64,000 bases of DNA. Source: Paragordius varius (lineage: Eukaryota > Nematomorpha). The notes under the pieces were generated by a model that searched no databases, had not been told where the DNA came from, and saw only the letters and a list, made by a program, of their open reading frames with translations. This document shows, piece after piece, positions 14,501 through 25,911 of the stretch; within the stretch, counting starts at the first letter, position 1; each line of letters opens with the position of its first letter. Location: positions 3,534,001 through 3,598,000 of the forward strand of contig OZ176054.1 in assembly GCA_964247055.1 (NCBI GenBank), read 5' to 3'. Made by a program: the position numbers and the translations under genes.

Positions 14501-17500
14501 CGCAATTTCAAAACGAAAAATTCCTAATTAATCTTATATTAAAATTATTATTTATACCAATTATTATTATAATTATATATTGTTATCTATTTACTCTCTA
14601 ACTTTATATTCTATCTTTTATCACTTATCCTATACTTTTAAACATACCTATTAACATTTTGTTTTGGACGTAGGACTTACCGTTGGCCTTATTTCCTTTA
14701 ATTTGCCTATTAATATTCTTTTCCTTGAAATATATAGATTGTATTCTTGGATAAGTATTGTAGCACAGTTCTTTAATTTAATTTTAATAAAATATTTTAC
14801 TTTGATTTTCACTTTGATACATAAAAGAACCCTTGATTTATAAATTGTTTTATACATTAATTTTTGCTATCAAATTTTTTTTATTCGAAATATAGTTTAC
14901 CTTTTACTTATAGCCTATGTTTTTTAACATATCTCAATTGTCATAATTAGTTCGACCCTTCAATTTTATTATTTTTATTTGTTTGTTTAAAGCTGTCAAA
15001 TGAATATTGATGTGAGTAAAAATAACCGGTTAGGCCTGGCCAGCCATGGTTTTAGTGTTGTGGCCAATAATACAAAGAGAATGCATAGGAAAATGGGATC
15101 CTTGTGTTTTTCTAGTTTAAATGTTGGTTCATTGAAAAGTAAGTTAAATGATATTGTGAGAATAATGAAAGTTAAACATATAGATATTTTGGCATTACAA
15201 GAGACTCGTTACCGTGGAAATGGAGCAAGGACTTTGGATATTACTCAGTGAAAGTGGCGGACGAAATGGAGTGGCAGTTATCATAAATCCCAAATTGTCC
15301 AATCAGGTTAAAGAGGTAAGACGCTATAACAGCCGAATTATGAATTTGGATATTTTGGTAGATAACGAGGTCATAACGGTATTCAGTATATATATGCCCC
15401 GCAAATAGGTTTACCAAAACAAAAAAAGGAGGAATACGAGAATCTGGATGAAAAATTAGTCGCTCTCCCTCAGCTCAGAATCATTTTTATGTGGGGATTT
15501 TAATGGTCATCTTGGTTCAAGTAGGGAATCTTTTTAAATATGGCACGGGGGACATTCTTATGGAGAAAGAAACGAGAATGGAATTAATTTGCTTAGATTT
15601 GCACAATCTCACAATTTGGCGATAGCGAACACGTTTTTTGAAAAAAGAGAGAGTCATCTAGTAACTTACAAAAGCGGCATAAACAAATCTCAAATAGATT
15701 TTATACTAGTCCCAAGACACTTATTGAAGCTTGTATTAGACTGTAAGGTCGTGCCAAACATAGAAATTAGTTCGCAACATAATTTATTTATTTGTAAATT
15801 TTTTGTGAAGAAAAGTCAAAACAAATTGTTCAAGATTAAAAACTATAAAGTGGGAGAAATTATCTGAAAAAAGCATTAGAAATACGGTTATCCGAGGATG
15901 GTGGGTTAAATGGCGAGTGGGATAAAGTAAGTCAGTTAATCAAAAAGGCAAGAACTCTATGTGGATTAAAAGGCGGCAAATTTCAAGTATACAGAGAGGC
16001 TTGGCTTTAGTATGAAAGAATAATATTGATGTCACGAGAAAAAGGTAAGGCTTTTGACAAATGGAGACATACAAGGAATGATGATAGAGATAAGTATAAA
16101 AGCTTAAATTAAGGAATTGAAAAAATTAGTTTGCCAGGTTAAGAAAGAAAAGATGATATTTTATGCTGATTTAAATAGTAAGCAAGGTTTCAAAGTGTAT
16201 AAAGTTGCGCAGCAAAGGAATAAACGCAGGATGAATTTGCCAGGTTATGCGACTGCAATAAAAGGAAAAGATGGAAACTTGCTGTGCCAAAATGTAGAAA
16301 TATTAAAAAGATGGAAAGAGTACTGTGTGAGTTTCGATGAAGGGGTGGCGAATTTTTGCCAAACACAGTTGAAACTACTGATAGAAGCAATTACAGAAAA
16401 AGAGGTAGAATCCAATTTGTTAGAAATGCCAAACACAAGGCTGTAGGATCGGACGACATAAATATAAATTGTTGGAAAGTTCTTGGAAACGCTGGATTAA
16501 AATGCTTGGAGCGTGTTTTTAATAAAATTGTTTCAACTTATAAAATCCCGGTGGAATGGAAGGAAAGTTTAACTGTGACGTTATTTAAAGGAAAAGGTGA
16601 TATAAATGAATGTAGTAACTATAGAGGGATAAAACTAATGTCGTACACCATGAAATTGTTTGAAAAAATAATTGAAAAGCGAATCAGGAAAATGATATCT
16701 ATAGAAGGAAATCCATTTGGTTTCATGCCAGGAAAGTCAACAATAGATCCTATACATGCGGTTAGGAGGTTGATTGAAAAACACATTGAAAAAAAGAAAG
16801 AATTACACGGGGTTTTAATTGACATAGAGAAGGCGTTAGACAGGATTTCTAGAGAAACTATTTGGTGGAGTCTCCGTCGTAAAAAGGTGCCAGAAAGTTT
16901 TATTAAGTTGTTACAAATAATGTACAAAACCACACCTCCAGGATTAAAACCCCACAAGGTTTATAAGAGCCCTTTTCAATAAAGCATGGAGTCTACCAAG
17001 ACTCATCACTCAGCCCCTTATTGTTTATAATTTGTATGGACGAGGTAGCCAAGGTTGTTAATGTGAGTTCAGGATGGTACTTAATGTATGCAGATGACAT
17101 AATCATCTTGTCTGATTCATTAACTGAGTTAAAGCGACGGTAAACAGATGGGTTATTATGCTGGATCAATACGGTCTGAAAGTAAACAAAGCAAAAACCG
17201 AACTTATTACTTTTGGGGGTCTACAACATGAAATGGTAGTTGATGATAGTTGGGTAAAGAATGGTAAAGAAAGTTGCAAATATTTGGGGGCTATGTTAAG
17301 TTCAGATGGATCGTTGACTGATGATATTAATTTAAGATTAAAGAGCAGTTGGTAAATTGGAAGAAAATTTCAAGCGTGTTATGCGATCGAAATATTGATT
17401 TTAGTGTGAAAGGTAAGATATACAGTCCAGTTGTTCAGCCTTAAATGATGTATAATTTACAGATGTGGGGTGTTAAAAAATCCGAAGAAAGACATTTTAA

Positions 17501-20500
17501 CGTGACTGAAATGAAAATGCTTAGAATGATGTGTGGTGTAACAAGAAAGGACAGAATTGAGAATAGATTTATTCGTGGGAGCACAGATATTAAACCAATA
17601 GTGGAAAGAATGTCAAAAAATAGGCTACGTTGGTTCGGGAACATTGAAAGGAGAGATTCTAATTATATTCCAAAAATAATAGTCATATAGTTGAGGGAAA
17701 GCGAGGACGTGGGCGGCCTAAATCGAAATGGATGTACAGTAAAAAAAAGAGCTAGCAGAATACGAGATTAATGCAGGATGCCATAGATAGAGTTCTATGG
17801 CGAGACAGGTTGTATAACATGACCGCCTCACGAGTGAAAACATGTAATGTAATAATAATAATAATAAATAGCCTAAAATCATATAAATAGGGTTTCTCTA
17901 AAATCTCAATTCAAAAGATGGTGTTTTTCTTTTAAGACACTTAAAAGTCAAATTTTATATAAAACTATATTAAAATAATTTTTTAATTATTTACTAGCTA
18001 AACTCACTATTTTAATATTCATATTTTATTCCGTAAAAAACTTCTATATCAAAATAAAACTAAAAAATATTGTTATTTATTTTTTTATTATTTTGTCATC
18101 TGGTTTATGAGTGTATAAAAAATTTACACTGTTTTATTTTGGAATCTTACATGAATGGGAGTTTATAAAGTATGTAATTTGTGTAAAATGGGATTTAAAT
18201 GTGATGGAATATCAACCAATAGCCCGTACAAATCCCTGTAACAATTATGTTTTAACACAAATTAATAATTTTCACTGGATATGCATGAATATTTGGTTAA
18301 TTTTATACTACTCTTAAATCCTATTTTCATAAATTATATATTTTATAACTCCCATTCATGTAAGATTCCAACATAAAATAGTATAAATTTTTATACACTC
18401 ATAAAACAAATGCCAAAAATTAATCATATTTTTTAGTTTTATTTTGATATAAAAATTTTTGCATAAAATATGAATGTTAATATTTTAACACTTCGATTCA
18501 AATTGGGGTGTCTAAATACCCCAGACTTAATGTAAATAAAATTTTTTTAAAAACTACTGAAGGAAACGGTCCCAATTTAAATTTATGCTTCTATCCTGAT
18601 AAATATAAATATGCCAAAATATCTTGATAAAATTTTGTTTTATAAAAAAAGTTCCATCTCAAACTACTTCGACGCCATTTTTATTTTACAAAAATTTTGC
18701 AAAATATCGTCTTCATTTAATTTTAAGAGTAAAACTAAAGGTTATTTTTTATATAAATTACATTTAACATTGATTGAAATAGAAAAGGCGGTTTATTTTG
18801 TATTATTTTTTAATTTTACAATTTGACACATGTCACGTTGACTAAATTTTTACCTTTTAGTTTTAGCTCAAAATAAGTAATATCAAGTATTTTTGAATAG
18901 AATTTTTTATATATTTCGGTTTATTAATGTTAGATAAGTGCAAAATTTTGCCATGGTTTTGATTGCTTCCATACTTTTTAATTAATTTAATTTTAAACAG
19001 GCCTGGGGTATCCAGCTACCCCAATTTGAATCGAAGGACTAAAATTAGTGTCTTGTATCCAAGTGTTAATAGTGAGTTTAGCTAGTAAATAATTTGTTTC
19101 ATAAAAAGATTTTTGTATTTTAAGTATGTTAAAAGAAAAACGCCATCTTTTGAACTGAGATAGGCTATTTATATATAAAAATATACCTTAATAATCAACC
19201 ATAATATTTCAACTTTTATCAAAAAATTTTGAATTATCCCCTAATTTTTACTTTTTGCCCGATTTCGATTTTCGCTCAATATTACAAAAACTAGGTAGTA
19301 AACTAAAAAATTTTACGGCAAATGAATATGCTGGTCATGGGCTATCTCATTGAAAACAAATTATATTGTTAAAAAATTTTTTGCACACTTTGTATAAATA
19401 TACATTATTTTATTGCAGTTTTTATAATTAGGATATAAGTGTAACAAATTATAGTATTTTCTGACGATTTGAGAACATGATAAACATCAACTATGTTATT
19501 TGGTTATTATATATTACAAAATAATTTGGTTTATTACCATGATACGGTTAATTGAAATTTTTGAGATTTTGGTTAAATATGGAAATATCCGCTTAGAACA
19601 ATAAAAGATTTCTGGCATCTTACTTTAAACATTTTCTTCGGATGCCTAAATGTTAATATTATACAAGAAAAAACATGTACTTACTTTTTGTTAGCTGTGC
19701 CGTTATAAAGCTTCAGCGTATCATTTATGTGACCAAACGCATTTCCATTTGGTCCATCAGAGTCATTTTGACTTGTGCTATCTGTTTTATTACTGTCATC
19801 TCTAAGATTGGAACTTTTCTTAATGGTGTCAAGCAGGTCACTTTCTAATTTTTTGTCGCCCTTGGTTTCATCCTGTTTAAGTAATTGTGTTAGGTATGAC
19901 AAAAGTTCTCCTTGCTTTCCAAGTTTATGGTTTTTGTGTTTGTTAACTACTGAAAATTAAATACATACCGGTATTAAACTTTTAAAAAGCTTATTAAATT
20001 TTGGCTGGTCGTCGGGTACTTATTTTAAACCGTTAAAGACTCCAGCCTAAAATTTAAACATATATCGAAACTAATTAGAGGACCTAAAAATTAGTGATAT
20101 ATTTAAGCCGATAGTTTACTAACCCCAGTCTACATGAATTAAACTTTTGTATATAAATATTTGTAATTAAATATCTTTATTTATTAAAAGTTTGTATAAA
20201 TATGTGTCTATTTTATATTGATAAAAAGACCTCCACATTAACCTATTTAGTAAAGAAATTCAAATTATAATCATATTCATCTATGTTTTCAAATCTAACC
20301 ATAACCTTTTTGACCATTTTTGGAGTTTGCCGGATATATTTAACAAAAAGCGCAATTAACTTTTAATGTTAAATTATCATTAAATTGTTTTGACTCAAAA
20401 AAGAAATAAGAAAAAACCCGGAAACGGTTTCGATATTATAAAAATATTTTGAAACGGTTTTAGCTATGGCAAATTATTATTAAATAACAAGTGCTTTTTA

Positions 20501-20729
20501 GAGGGCAAAACATGTGTGTTTTAAATTTTTAGAATATGCGGTATTCTTCACTTTAATATATGCAATATGATAAACATAATTGTTTTAGATTTAAAAAAAG
20601 TCACATTAAGAGACGCAAGTGTTGAATTAAAAAAATCAAGTCAATACCCATTTTTGTTGAAGATTTATCCTTTTCAAGCATCTTAAATAAAAGATGTTTT
20701 AGATCCGTCGATTCCTTTGATTTTTTCAT
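4375..20729 (-). CDS. Large Lys-rich and Arg/Ser-rich nuclear-type protein, about 18 exons, about 1,557 aa
   Basis: Seventeen exons join with matching phase: 20729-20648, 19949-19685, 12988-12825, 12625-12589, 11381-11301, 11220-11149, 10873-10829, 10211-10053, 9978-9788, 9713-7436, 7082-6693, 6587-6469, 6088-6044, 5945-5840, 5720-5536, 5315-5199, 5073-4752. A short last exon (4390-4375, five codons to TAA) is tentative. The start is MKKSKESTDLKHLLFKMLE. The first third repeats a pattern of a short hydrophobic helix followed by a Lys/Arg run (for example AFMEAFMKTLQ then KPKKRKK). The 2.3-kb central exon has a charged helix (ERERQNLQSEEERYARRERV) and then RS, Ser and Asn tracts; the C-terminal exons are RS-rich (SRERRHRRSKRSKNRRHRH). 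RS and basic tracts point to a nuclear role in mRNA processing (inference). I recognise no named family. Introns carry transposons; exons of 81, 72, 45 and 159 nt share phase 2. Confidence 0.85.
5461..5516. repeat. Compound microsatellite (CA)n(TA)n
   Basis: About 12 CA units run directly into about 16 TA units. It lies in an intron of the minus-strand RS-rich gene, only about 20 bp inside the donor site of exon 5720-5536. Confidence 0.95.
6177..6446. mobile_element. MITE family A copy, degraded
   Basis: Left end has ttgaacaattaagattcacc and further units; the right end has gtttaagagtgaatc, a tgaatttg unit and atggtatata. This is the same arrangement as the copies at 12006 and 61310, but more diverged and missing part of the left terminus. 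It sits in an intron of the RS-rich gene, between exons 6587-6469 and 6088-6044. No ORF. Confidence 0.7.
10239..10505. mobile_element. hAT-type non-autonomous transposon (267 bp) with perfect 8-bp TSD
   Basis: Starts cagtggtatccaa and ends ttggacacccctg, an imperfect terminal inverted repeat of the CAGNGGTNTCCAA type seen in Charlie-like hAT elements. Both flanks read gtttatac (10231-10238 and 10506-10513), an exact 8-bp duplication. It contains the gtggcccgcgaaaaatttgg block shared with 545-610, and its right end resembles 60110-60162. It lies in the intron between exons 10873-10829 and 10211-10053 of the RS-rich gene. No coding capacity. Confidence 0.87.
10992..11015. repeat. (TA)n microsatellite
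   Basis: A pure run of about 12 TA units in an intron of the RS-rich gene. Confidence 0.95.
12006..12320. mobile_element. MITE family A copy (about 315 bp)
   Basis: Begins taccgtttaca and ends ttaaatggta next to TATA. The left end holds three tandem units of the ttcaaattcacccttaaac type, roughly 21 nt each; the right end holds their reverse complements (gtgaatttgaattgttc). The interior is AT-rich with no ORF. It lies in the intron between exons 12625-12589 and 11381-11301 of the RS-rich gene. Confidence 0.83.
13691..14213. mobile_element. MITE family B copy (about 520 bp, left tip lost)
   Basis: The left side has repeated ttcaagttggtccttgaac units; the right end has ggaccaacttgaagtgttc and ends gtgcaaatggta beside a TA-rich run. 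The interior matches the family B copy at 24472-24960 over long stretches. The expected taccattt left tip is missing. It lies in the 6.7-kb intron of the RS-rich gene, about 18 bp from the foldback element at 14231. Confidence 0.8.
14480..17868 (+). mobile_element. LINE (non-LTR retrotransposon, RTE-like pol), decayed, inside the foldback element
   Basis: The reading frame is broken several times but the domains are in order. An endonuclease start at about 15100-15240 has SSLNVGSLKSKL and IDILALQETRYRG; a later part at 15589-15867 has YKSGINKSQIDFIL. The reverse transcriptase runs from about 16440 to 17350, with YRGIKLMS, FGFMPGKST, LIDIEKALDRI and YADD near 17086. The C-terminal part has SCKYLGAMLSSDGS and LRWFGNIERRD. 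It ends in a (TAA)n tail at about 17850-17868. Flanking aaatagcc plus taaaat on both sides suggests an imperfect target duplication. The clade assignment (RTE or a relative) is from motif style only. Confidence 0.85.
18489..19039 (+). mobile_element. Hairpin-ended non-autonomous element (about 550 bp), copy 1
   Basis: The ends are inverted: cttcgattcaaattggggt at the left, and its reverse complement at the right, ending gaatcgaagg. Just inside each end is a small hairpin: ggggtgtctaaatacccc at the left and ggggtatccagctacccc at the right. Other copies are at 31073-31588 and 48510-49023. The interior is AT-rich without a useful ORF (a 71-codon ORF at 18611 is not conserved between copies). It interrupts the right arm of the foldback element, so it is younger than that element. 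Confidence 0.85.
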
Positions 20730-23177
20730 TATAATACTACAGTATAAAAATATTATTATATCGATAAAATATAGGATGGTTTATACGATTTTGTTGCTCT
20801 TGTTAAAAGTTAAAACATCCAAAAATATAAATATAATAAATAAATGCATTCACAATCTGAAAATAATTAGAAGAAATAGTTTGCCACGCTTGCAAATACG
20901 TTTTGATTGATAGGAGATACGTTATTGATTTGTTTATACCAAAATAGGTGTAAATGTAAATCAAAAATGCAAAAAAAATAGTTCAGGTATTATAATAACA
21001 TCTTAACTTACGCTGAAATGGGCTTCATACTAAAAAGCATTTAAAAATAAAAATATATCAAGTAATACCTTTATGTGTGAGGGGAATATATTTTTCGAAA
21101 TTGATTATCAAAATTTTTGAAATTATAAAAAAAATTATTTGATTGATGTCAATTATATACCAAATATACTGCTAAAAATTTTTTTAGAATAACCCGATAG
21201 TATGTGTGTGATTTTTTTTAAAAAAATGCAAATAAATATAAATATTTTTATTTTATTTACCTATAATGGAGCTAACGTTACTAATATGGAACACGTTCGT
21301 TTTTTAGATAGCTATTTTTTTTGCTTTTATACATTTTTTGATGTTTTGTTTCTTTATTTACCTTTGCAAATATTGAAATAATTAATATATATTACTAAAA
21401 CGTATAAAAAAGCTAGCTAAATGATGAGAACATTTCGTGTAAAAATTATTATAAAAAGGAAATATAGTTAAAGGGCATTTTTCTTTGAAAATACTGTGTA
21501 TATTTGAAATTATGCTTTTAACATTGAGATAAGCTAAAATTTTATTAATTTTTTTACTTTATATGTCAACATCTTATATTTTTCTAAGATATTTTTATAT
21601 CAGCGATTCGGTGACTTATTCAGTTTAAGTCTGTTAACTAAGAATAATTTTTAAGACTATCTGCTTCAGACTTTAATCTTTTTTTGGCAAAAATTCAGCA
21701 CTAAGCTTTTAAAAATTTTATAGTTTAGATCAGTGTACAGAAACCGCGACCCATGGGTCGCATAAATTGCCGTTTTATCTAAATTTTAAATTTTTTGATG
21801 GATTCATTTTGAGTATGAATATCTGCAAATGTGTCAGCCATGAATTTATCGGTTTTATATGGTGCCCTTTAGTCAAAATAAATATTTTTTCTGTCCCTTA
21901 ACATTTTTTTGGTGAGTATTACTAGTTTACATCGAACTGCAAGCGCCAAATAGCTTTATATTATTGGCCATATCTGTGTTTTAAATGGCTAAAAGAGTAT
22001 TTAATTTACATTGTGCCATGTATGAAATATTTGATTTCACTAGTTACTTATTTAATTTAACATTTTATATTTTCTCCACAATCCAATTAAAGCGAATTAA
22101 ACATGGCAACCTCAGACTGTATAAAATAATCCTTTAGTCTAAATGACAGAAATGGTCAATAATAACTCTCGTAGTCACTGTAATTCCAAAATATTAATTA
22201 AATAATTAATTGATCGGATATAATTTATCGAATTTATAATTGCCTAATATTATAATCATTATTGGTTCATGCGGATTAAAGTAAGGCTCATCCAAAGGGC
22301 TTATTTAAATGCTTTTATCCATAATGCCTCATTAGAAAAATCCTACTATTGTTGTTGAATTTATAAAATCTCTATTTTCCAATTAGTTGCTGCAAAAAAC
22401 AGTTGGAAAGAGGATAGAGCTGAACACGGGCTGTTTTAAAGAACAAGGATTGACCATGATTAGCCCATTGATATATAGATATAATCCTTTAATTTGAATG
22501 GGCTTGCACTCTTTTCAAAAATTTGCTTAGGGGACTATATCTGAAAATATTTTAATTTTCAGATATAGTGATCCTTAGGATAATGAGGAATTGGTGGGCT
22601 AATTTAAGGGGTAGCTAGAATCGACACTCGTAAAACGTATCCTTCGAATTTGGATTAGTTTACCCGCTTTCCGAATGTTTTTAATTTAACAATTTATCTA
22701 TAATCCTTTTTTGCAACTCAATCAATCATATGTATATATGAAATATTTTCATTATTTAATTGATATATAAGCGCTACAATCTTTTATATGCATAATAATT
22801 TAAATTTTTTTATCATTTTATTTCGTGTTAGTTTTATATATATAGTTAAAAATTTTCATATTTAAATATTCAGGATATTGATTTAAATTAAAAAATGATT
22901 ACTATAGCCTTTTAGCTGCAATATTTGTAATAATTTTACTCTCTGCTAATGCTTAGATCATAAAAATTAGGTTTAATATTATCCGTTTTTTTAACTTATT
23001 TCGTAAAAAATGTAAAAAATCAATCGTATGCAATATTATCCTTAAAAAGACTAATTTGAAATCGCATATAATTTTTTTATCCTATAGGTTACTAGCTGTA
23101 ACTAAGACAATGTTAATAAATGAATTTTTTGAAATAAAAATATCAAAAGAGTAGAGTGTGGTATATAATGTAAAATA
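20730..23177. other. Gene-poor DNA upstream of the RS-rich gene
   Basis: The promoter of the minus-strand gene should lie at the left end, but I see no distinct core element. At about 21730-21780 a gtgtacagaaaccgcgaccc stretch resembles a hAT left end, without a partner. A perfect 14-bp-arm palindrome lies at 22535-22568 (ctatatctgaaaat). Otherwise there are AT-rich spacers and no credible ORF. Confidence 0.5.
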
Positions 23178-23382
23178 AAAATGGAATTATACGGACAAAA
23201 AGTAAAAATGTAAAAAATATTTTTTTTAAAAGACAGCCTTACTTTTTAAATCTAACATTTCTATATTTTACAGAGTGTAAAATAAAAATTTTATATAGGA
23301 AAAATGAATTTAAAAATATGGTTGTCTTTTAAAAAAATTTGTCTTTATATTTTTCGTTTTGTCGGTATAATTTCAAATTTTA
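23178..23382. mobile_element. Small foldback or MITE-like inverted repeat (about 205 bp)
   Basis: Left arm (ggaattatacggacaaaaag, then aaaagacagcc) and right arm (ggttgtctttt, then gtcggtataatttc) are inverted copies of about 80-90 nt around a short centre. No ORF. The target duplication is not clear. Confidence 0.6.
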
Positions 23383-23539
23383 CTGTATGTTCGTTTGGAG
23401 ATTCAATATATAAAATTTAGATGGTATATTGCAACTATTTGAATAATATTTAAGATAATATTATGTTACTTATATCTAAACTAAATACAACCATTAGCTT
23501 AGATTGTTTATGGTTTTGTACCAATAAAATTTGTTTAAA

Positions 23540-23609
23540 ATGAATTCACTCTTTGATCATATACATTTCTTCGAGAGGTCCTATTTACAGGAAATGTTCC
23601 GTTATCTGG
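23540..23609 (+). CDS. Candidate short coding 5' exon (unlinked)
   Basis: An ATG opens 23 codons (MNSLFDHIHFF...) and ends at a strong donor, CTGG|GTAAGTTTTTT, in phase 1. It lies 2.6 kb upstream of the KLF10/11-like gene on the same strand. The first recognised KLF exon needs a phase-0 donor, so a direct join fails; an unseen exon between them, or no relation at all, are both possible. Confidence 0.22.
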
Positions 23610-24471
23610 GTAAGTTTTTTATATACATCAATACATTATAAATCACTTGTTTGCGATTTTTTTAAATTAGTATATCATATAAATTAATAAATAAGATATA
23701 ATGTCGATATCATTTTAAAAAATACTCACTTAAAAATTAGAATATTTGGATCTCGTATATTTAGAAAGCCTCCTATCATTTAACAATGTGGTAAATTTTT
23801 CATTTTTATTAACGATATCTTGAGCTGTCTTGCGATTTTCGCTATTTTTGCGGTTGAATGTGTCAATGAAAAATATTTTAATTTCCTATTTTACATTTTA
23901 AATTTAATGGCATTTAATAAATTTCTTAAAACGCCGTGATATAACAACATAACAGAAAATAGAGAAATAAACGGAAAATAAAAAAGAGTTTAAAATACTT
24001 GGTCAATAGTACTCGCAGAATAGTTTTATGCTTGCTTCTCAGCACCACACAACTATTTATGTAACTTAAGGTTTTGACATATAAAATTTCAATGGTTTCT
24101 TATTTTCACACTTATAGCAGGCGCTTTTGCACCACAGAAGTGTATGAGAAAAACAATAAAATGTTAATTAAACTTTTTTTCCATATAAGCCAAAATTAAA
24201 AAATCGCATTTTTAATGCACATTAGGTCAAATAAAATTAAATACAATAGATGAAAACGCATCAACCAAAATTTATTTTTTTATATGGCATAATAATTTCT
24301 AATTGCAAAATATTATCAATAAAGATTTTATATTTTTTCGGACGGTCCCAGAAAGACTTACAAGAATATTAGCTAAAAAATTGGCGTCTTTCTTGAATTA
24401 TACTTGTTGGTAAATTTTAATTTCTATTTAAACAATCATATATTTATTCTATATATATATATATATATATA

Positions 24472-24960
24472 TACCATTTCACTTCAAGTTGGTCCTTGAA
24501 CATATCAAGTTGGTCTTTTGACTTTTTTGTTTTGTTTTTAATTATTTTCATCATTTTATTGTAACCTATTTTATTAACATAAATTTTAAATCAATATCCA
24601 CTATTAATCATTGAGAAACCGTATATCTTAATTAATTTCTAAAAATTATTTTGGATATTTATAAGACTTTAACACCTAATTAAAAAATATTTAAGTTTTC
24701 AGGGTTATTGTTTACACTTTTTGATCAAAATTCAAAAATTAATAATTTTGTTAAATTGGATAAGCAAAAAAGTGGTTTCTGAATAAAAATATTTATTTTT
24801 AAATGAATAAATATATAATAAATAAAGAAAATTATGTTAAAAAATAATAAAATAAAAAAATAGATGCAAATATTATGATTAAACTGAAATTTAGACCAAC
24901 CTGAAATGTTCAAGGATCAACTTGAAGTGTTCAAGGACACTCTTGAAGTGCAAATGGTAT
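24472..24960. mobile_element. MITE family B copy (489 bp), apparently complete
   Basis: Starts taccatttcacttcaagttg and ends gaagtgcaaatggta. Tandem ttcaagttggtccttgaac units lie at the left, with their inverse (gttcaaggatcaacttgaag and gttcaaggacactcttgaag) at the right. The left end abuts a (TA)n run (24450-24471) and the right end is followed by tatata, so the target was TA-rich. The interior aligns with 13691-14213. A 62-codon minus-strand ORF inside it is AT-rich chance sequence. Confidence 0.85.
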
Positions 24961-25060
24961 ATATAGAGTTTACCCAAGCTTTCAAAAGAATAAGCCTTAT
25001 ATAAAAGAGCAATTGTTTCGATAATGTTTTAAAAAACATAATATATATATAAATATATAT

Positions 25061-25264
25061 TATAAATACTTTTTCCATACACGATGCATAAAAAAAGATC
25101 TGTCATCTCAGATTTTTGATTGGGATTTTTTGCACGTAAAACCTGATTAAATATTTTTGCACCACTTTGCATTCAAGACCGCTAGGGTATAAAATTCCCT
25201 AGATTAAAAACTGAGTCGATAAAGCTTTTTTCTGCATCGAATCGTGTGGAAAAAGTATTTATAT
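25061..25264. mobile_element. MITE-like element with about 50-bp terminal inverted repeats
   Basis: Left end tataaatactttttccatac followed by acgatgcataaaaaaag; the right end read in reverse gives tataaatactttttccacac, then cgatgcagaaaaaag. The inverted match continues to about 50 nt, ending in a ctcag block on both sides. Flanks are TA-rich. No ORF. No second copy was recognised in the window. Confidence 0.65.
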
Positions 25265-25780
25265 TAACAAACAGTGACAAACAAAACGATTTTCATTTAT
25301 TTTAGCGAGAAAAAAAATGCTTTGGGAGTGGTTTGAATTTTTTATATAATATATAAAAGTCGTATACTTCAATTTATATTTATAATAATAACCAATCACA
25401 TATTTTCTGGATATTAAATTAATGTACAGGACCGCTCCAAAATAAAATTTACTATTGGCATTGAAATAATTTAACCATTAATTAAAGAATATGTTTTTTA
25501 AATTTATAAGTACTCTAACAACACCAAAAAGCATTCTAGATATATTTTAGGACAATTTTATGGGAAATAATAAATGATTGTCATTGATCTCACAATTTGG
25601 GATGTAAAAAAGATGTAAAATTACGCAATATTACATTAGTTATAACCTATTACAAACATACTATACAATAGGATACGTGATTCAATTTATTTATATAAAA
25701 CATTATTTGTTTTTATAAATTTTTTTGCTAGATCAAACATGTGCTTTATGTAGGAGTGTACATGTGAAGCGAAATATATT

Positions 25781-25911
25781 CACGTGAACTGCGAACGCTG
25801 ATTGGTGGAGAAGAAAAAGCTTTTTTTTGATTGGTGCATTTTGTCACGCCTCCCGTTTAAATTTGTGAGATGAAGGAAAAATAAGTGGGATTGTTCGCAT
25901 AGCAAAAAATG
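25781..25911 (+). promoter_or_regulatory. Candidate promoter of the KLF10/11-like gene
   Basis: A locally GC-richer stretch about 270-390 bp before the first recognised exon holds a CACGTG E-box (25781), two inverted CCAAT boxes (ATTGG at 25801 and 25830) and a GC-box-like cacgcctcccg (25845). This cluster stands out against the surrounding AT-rich DNA. An ATG at 25909 opens only seven codons. The role is inferred from motif clustering. Confidence 0.4.

Larger units (their letters stand above)
14231..19390. mobile_element. Foldback DNA element with long inverted arms, carrying two nested insertions
   Basis: The outer arms 14231-14465 and about 19160-19390 are inverted copies: both begin gtgtgcaaaaaa and share gagatagc, cgaaaatcgaaatcgg and ggataattcaaaa blocks. 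The inner arms 17869-18182 and 18331-18488 are also inverted copies with strong identity (ggaatcttacatgaatggga on both). The loop is about 18183-18330. Taking out the LINE (14480-17868) and the hairpin-ended element (18489-19039) leaves a near-palindrome of about 1.2 kb. It lies in an intron of the minus-strand gene. No transposase was found, and I could not define a target duplication. Confidence 0.78.

Noticed and set aside
18111-18317. 68-codon ORF in the centre of the foldback element
   Set aside because: It spans arm and loop with no transposase-like motif; AT-rich chance frame.
22535-22568. Perfect 14-bp-arm palindrome as a terminator or ncRNA
   Set aside because: Isolated, AT-rich, no associated transcript feature; recorded only as a minor structure.
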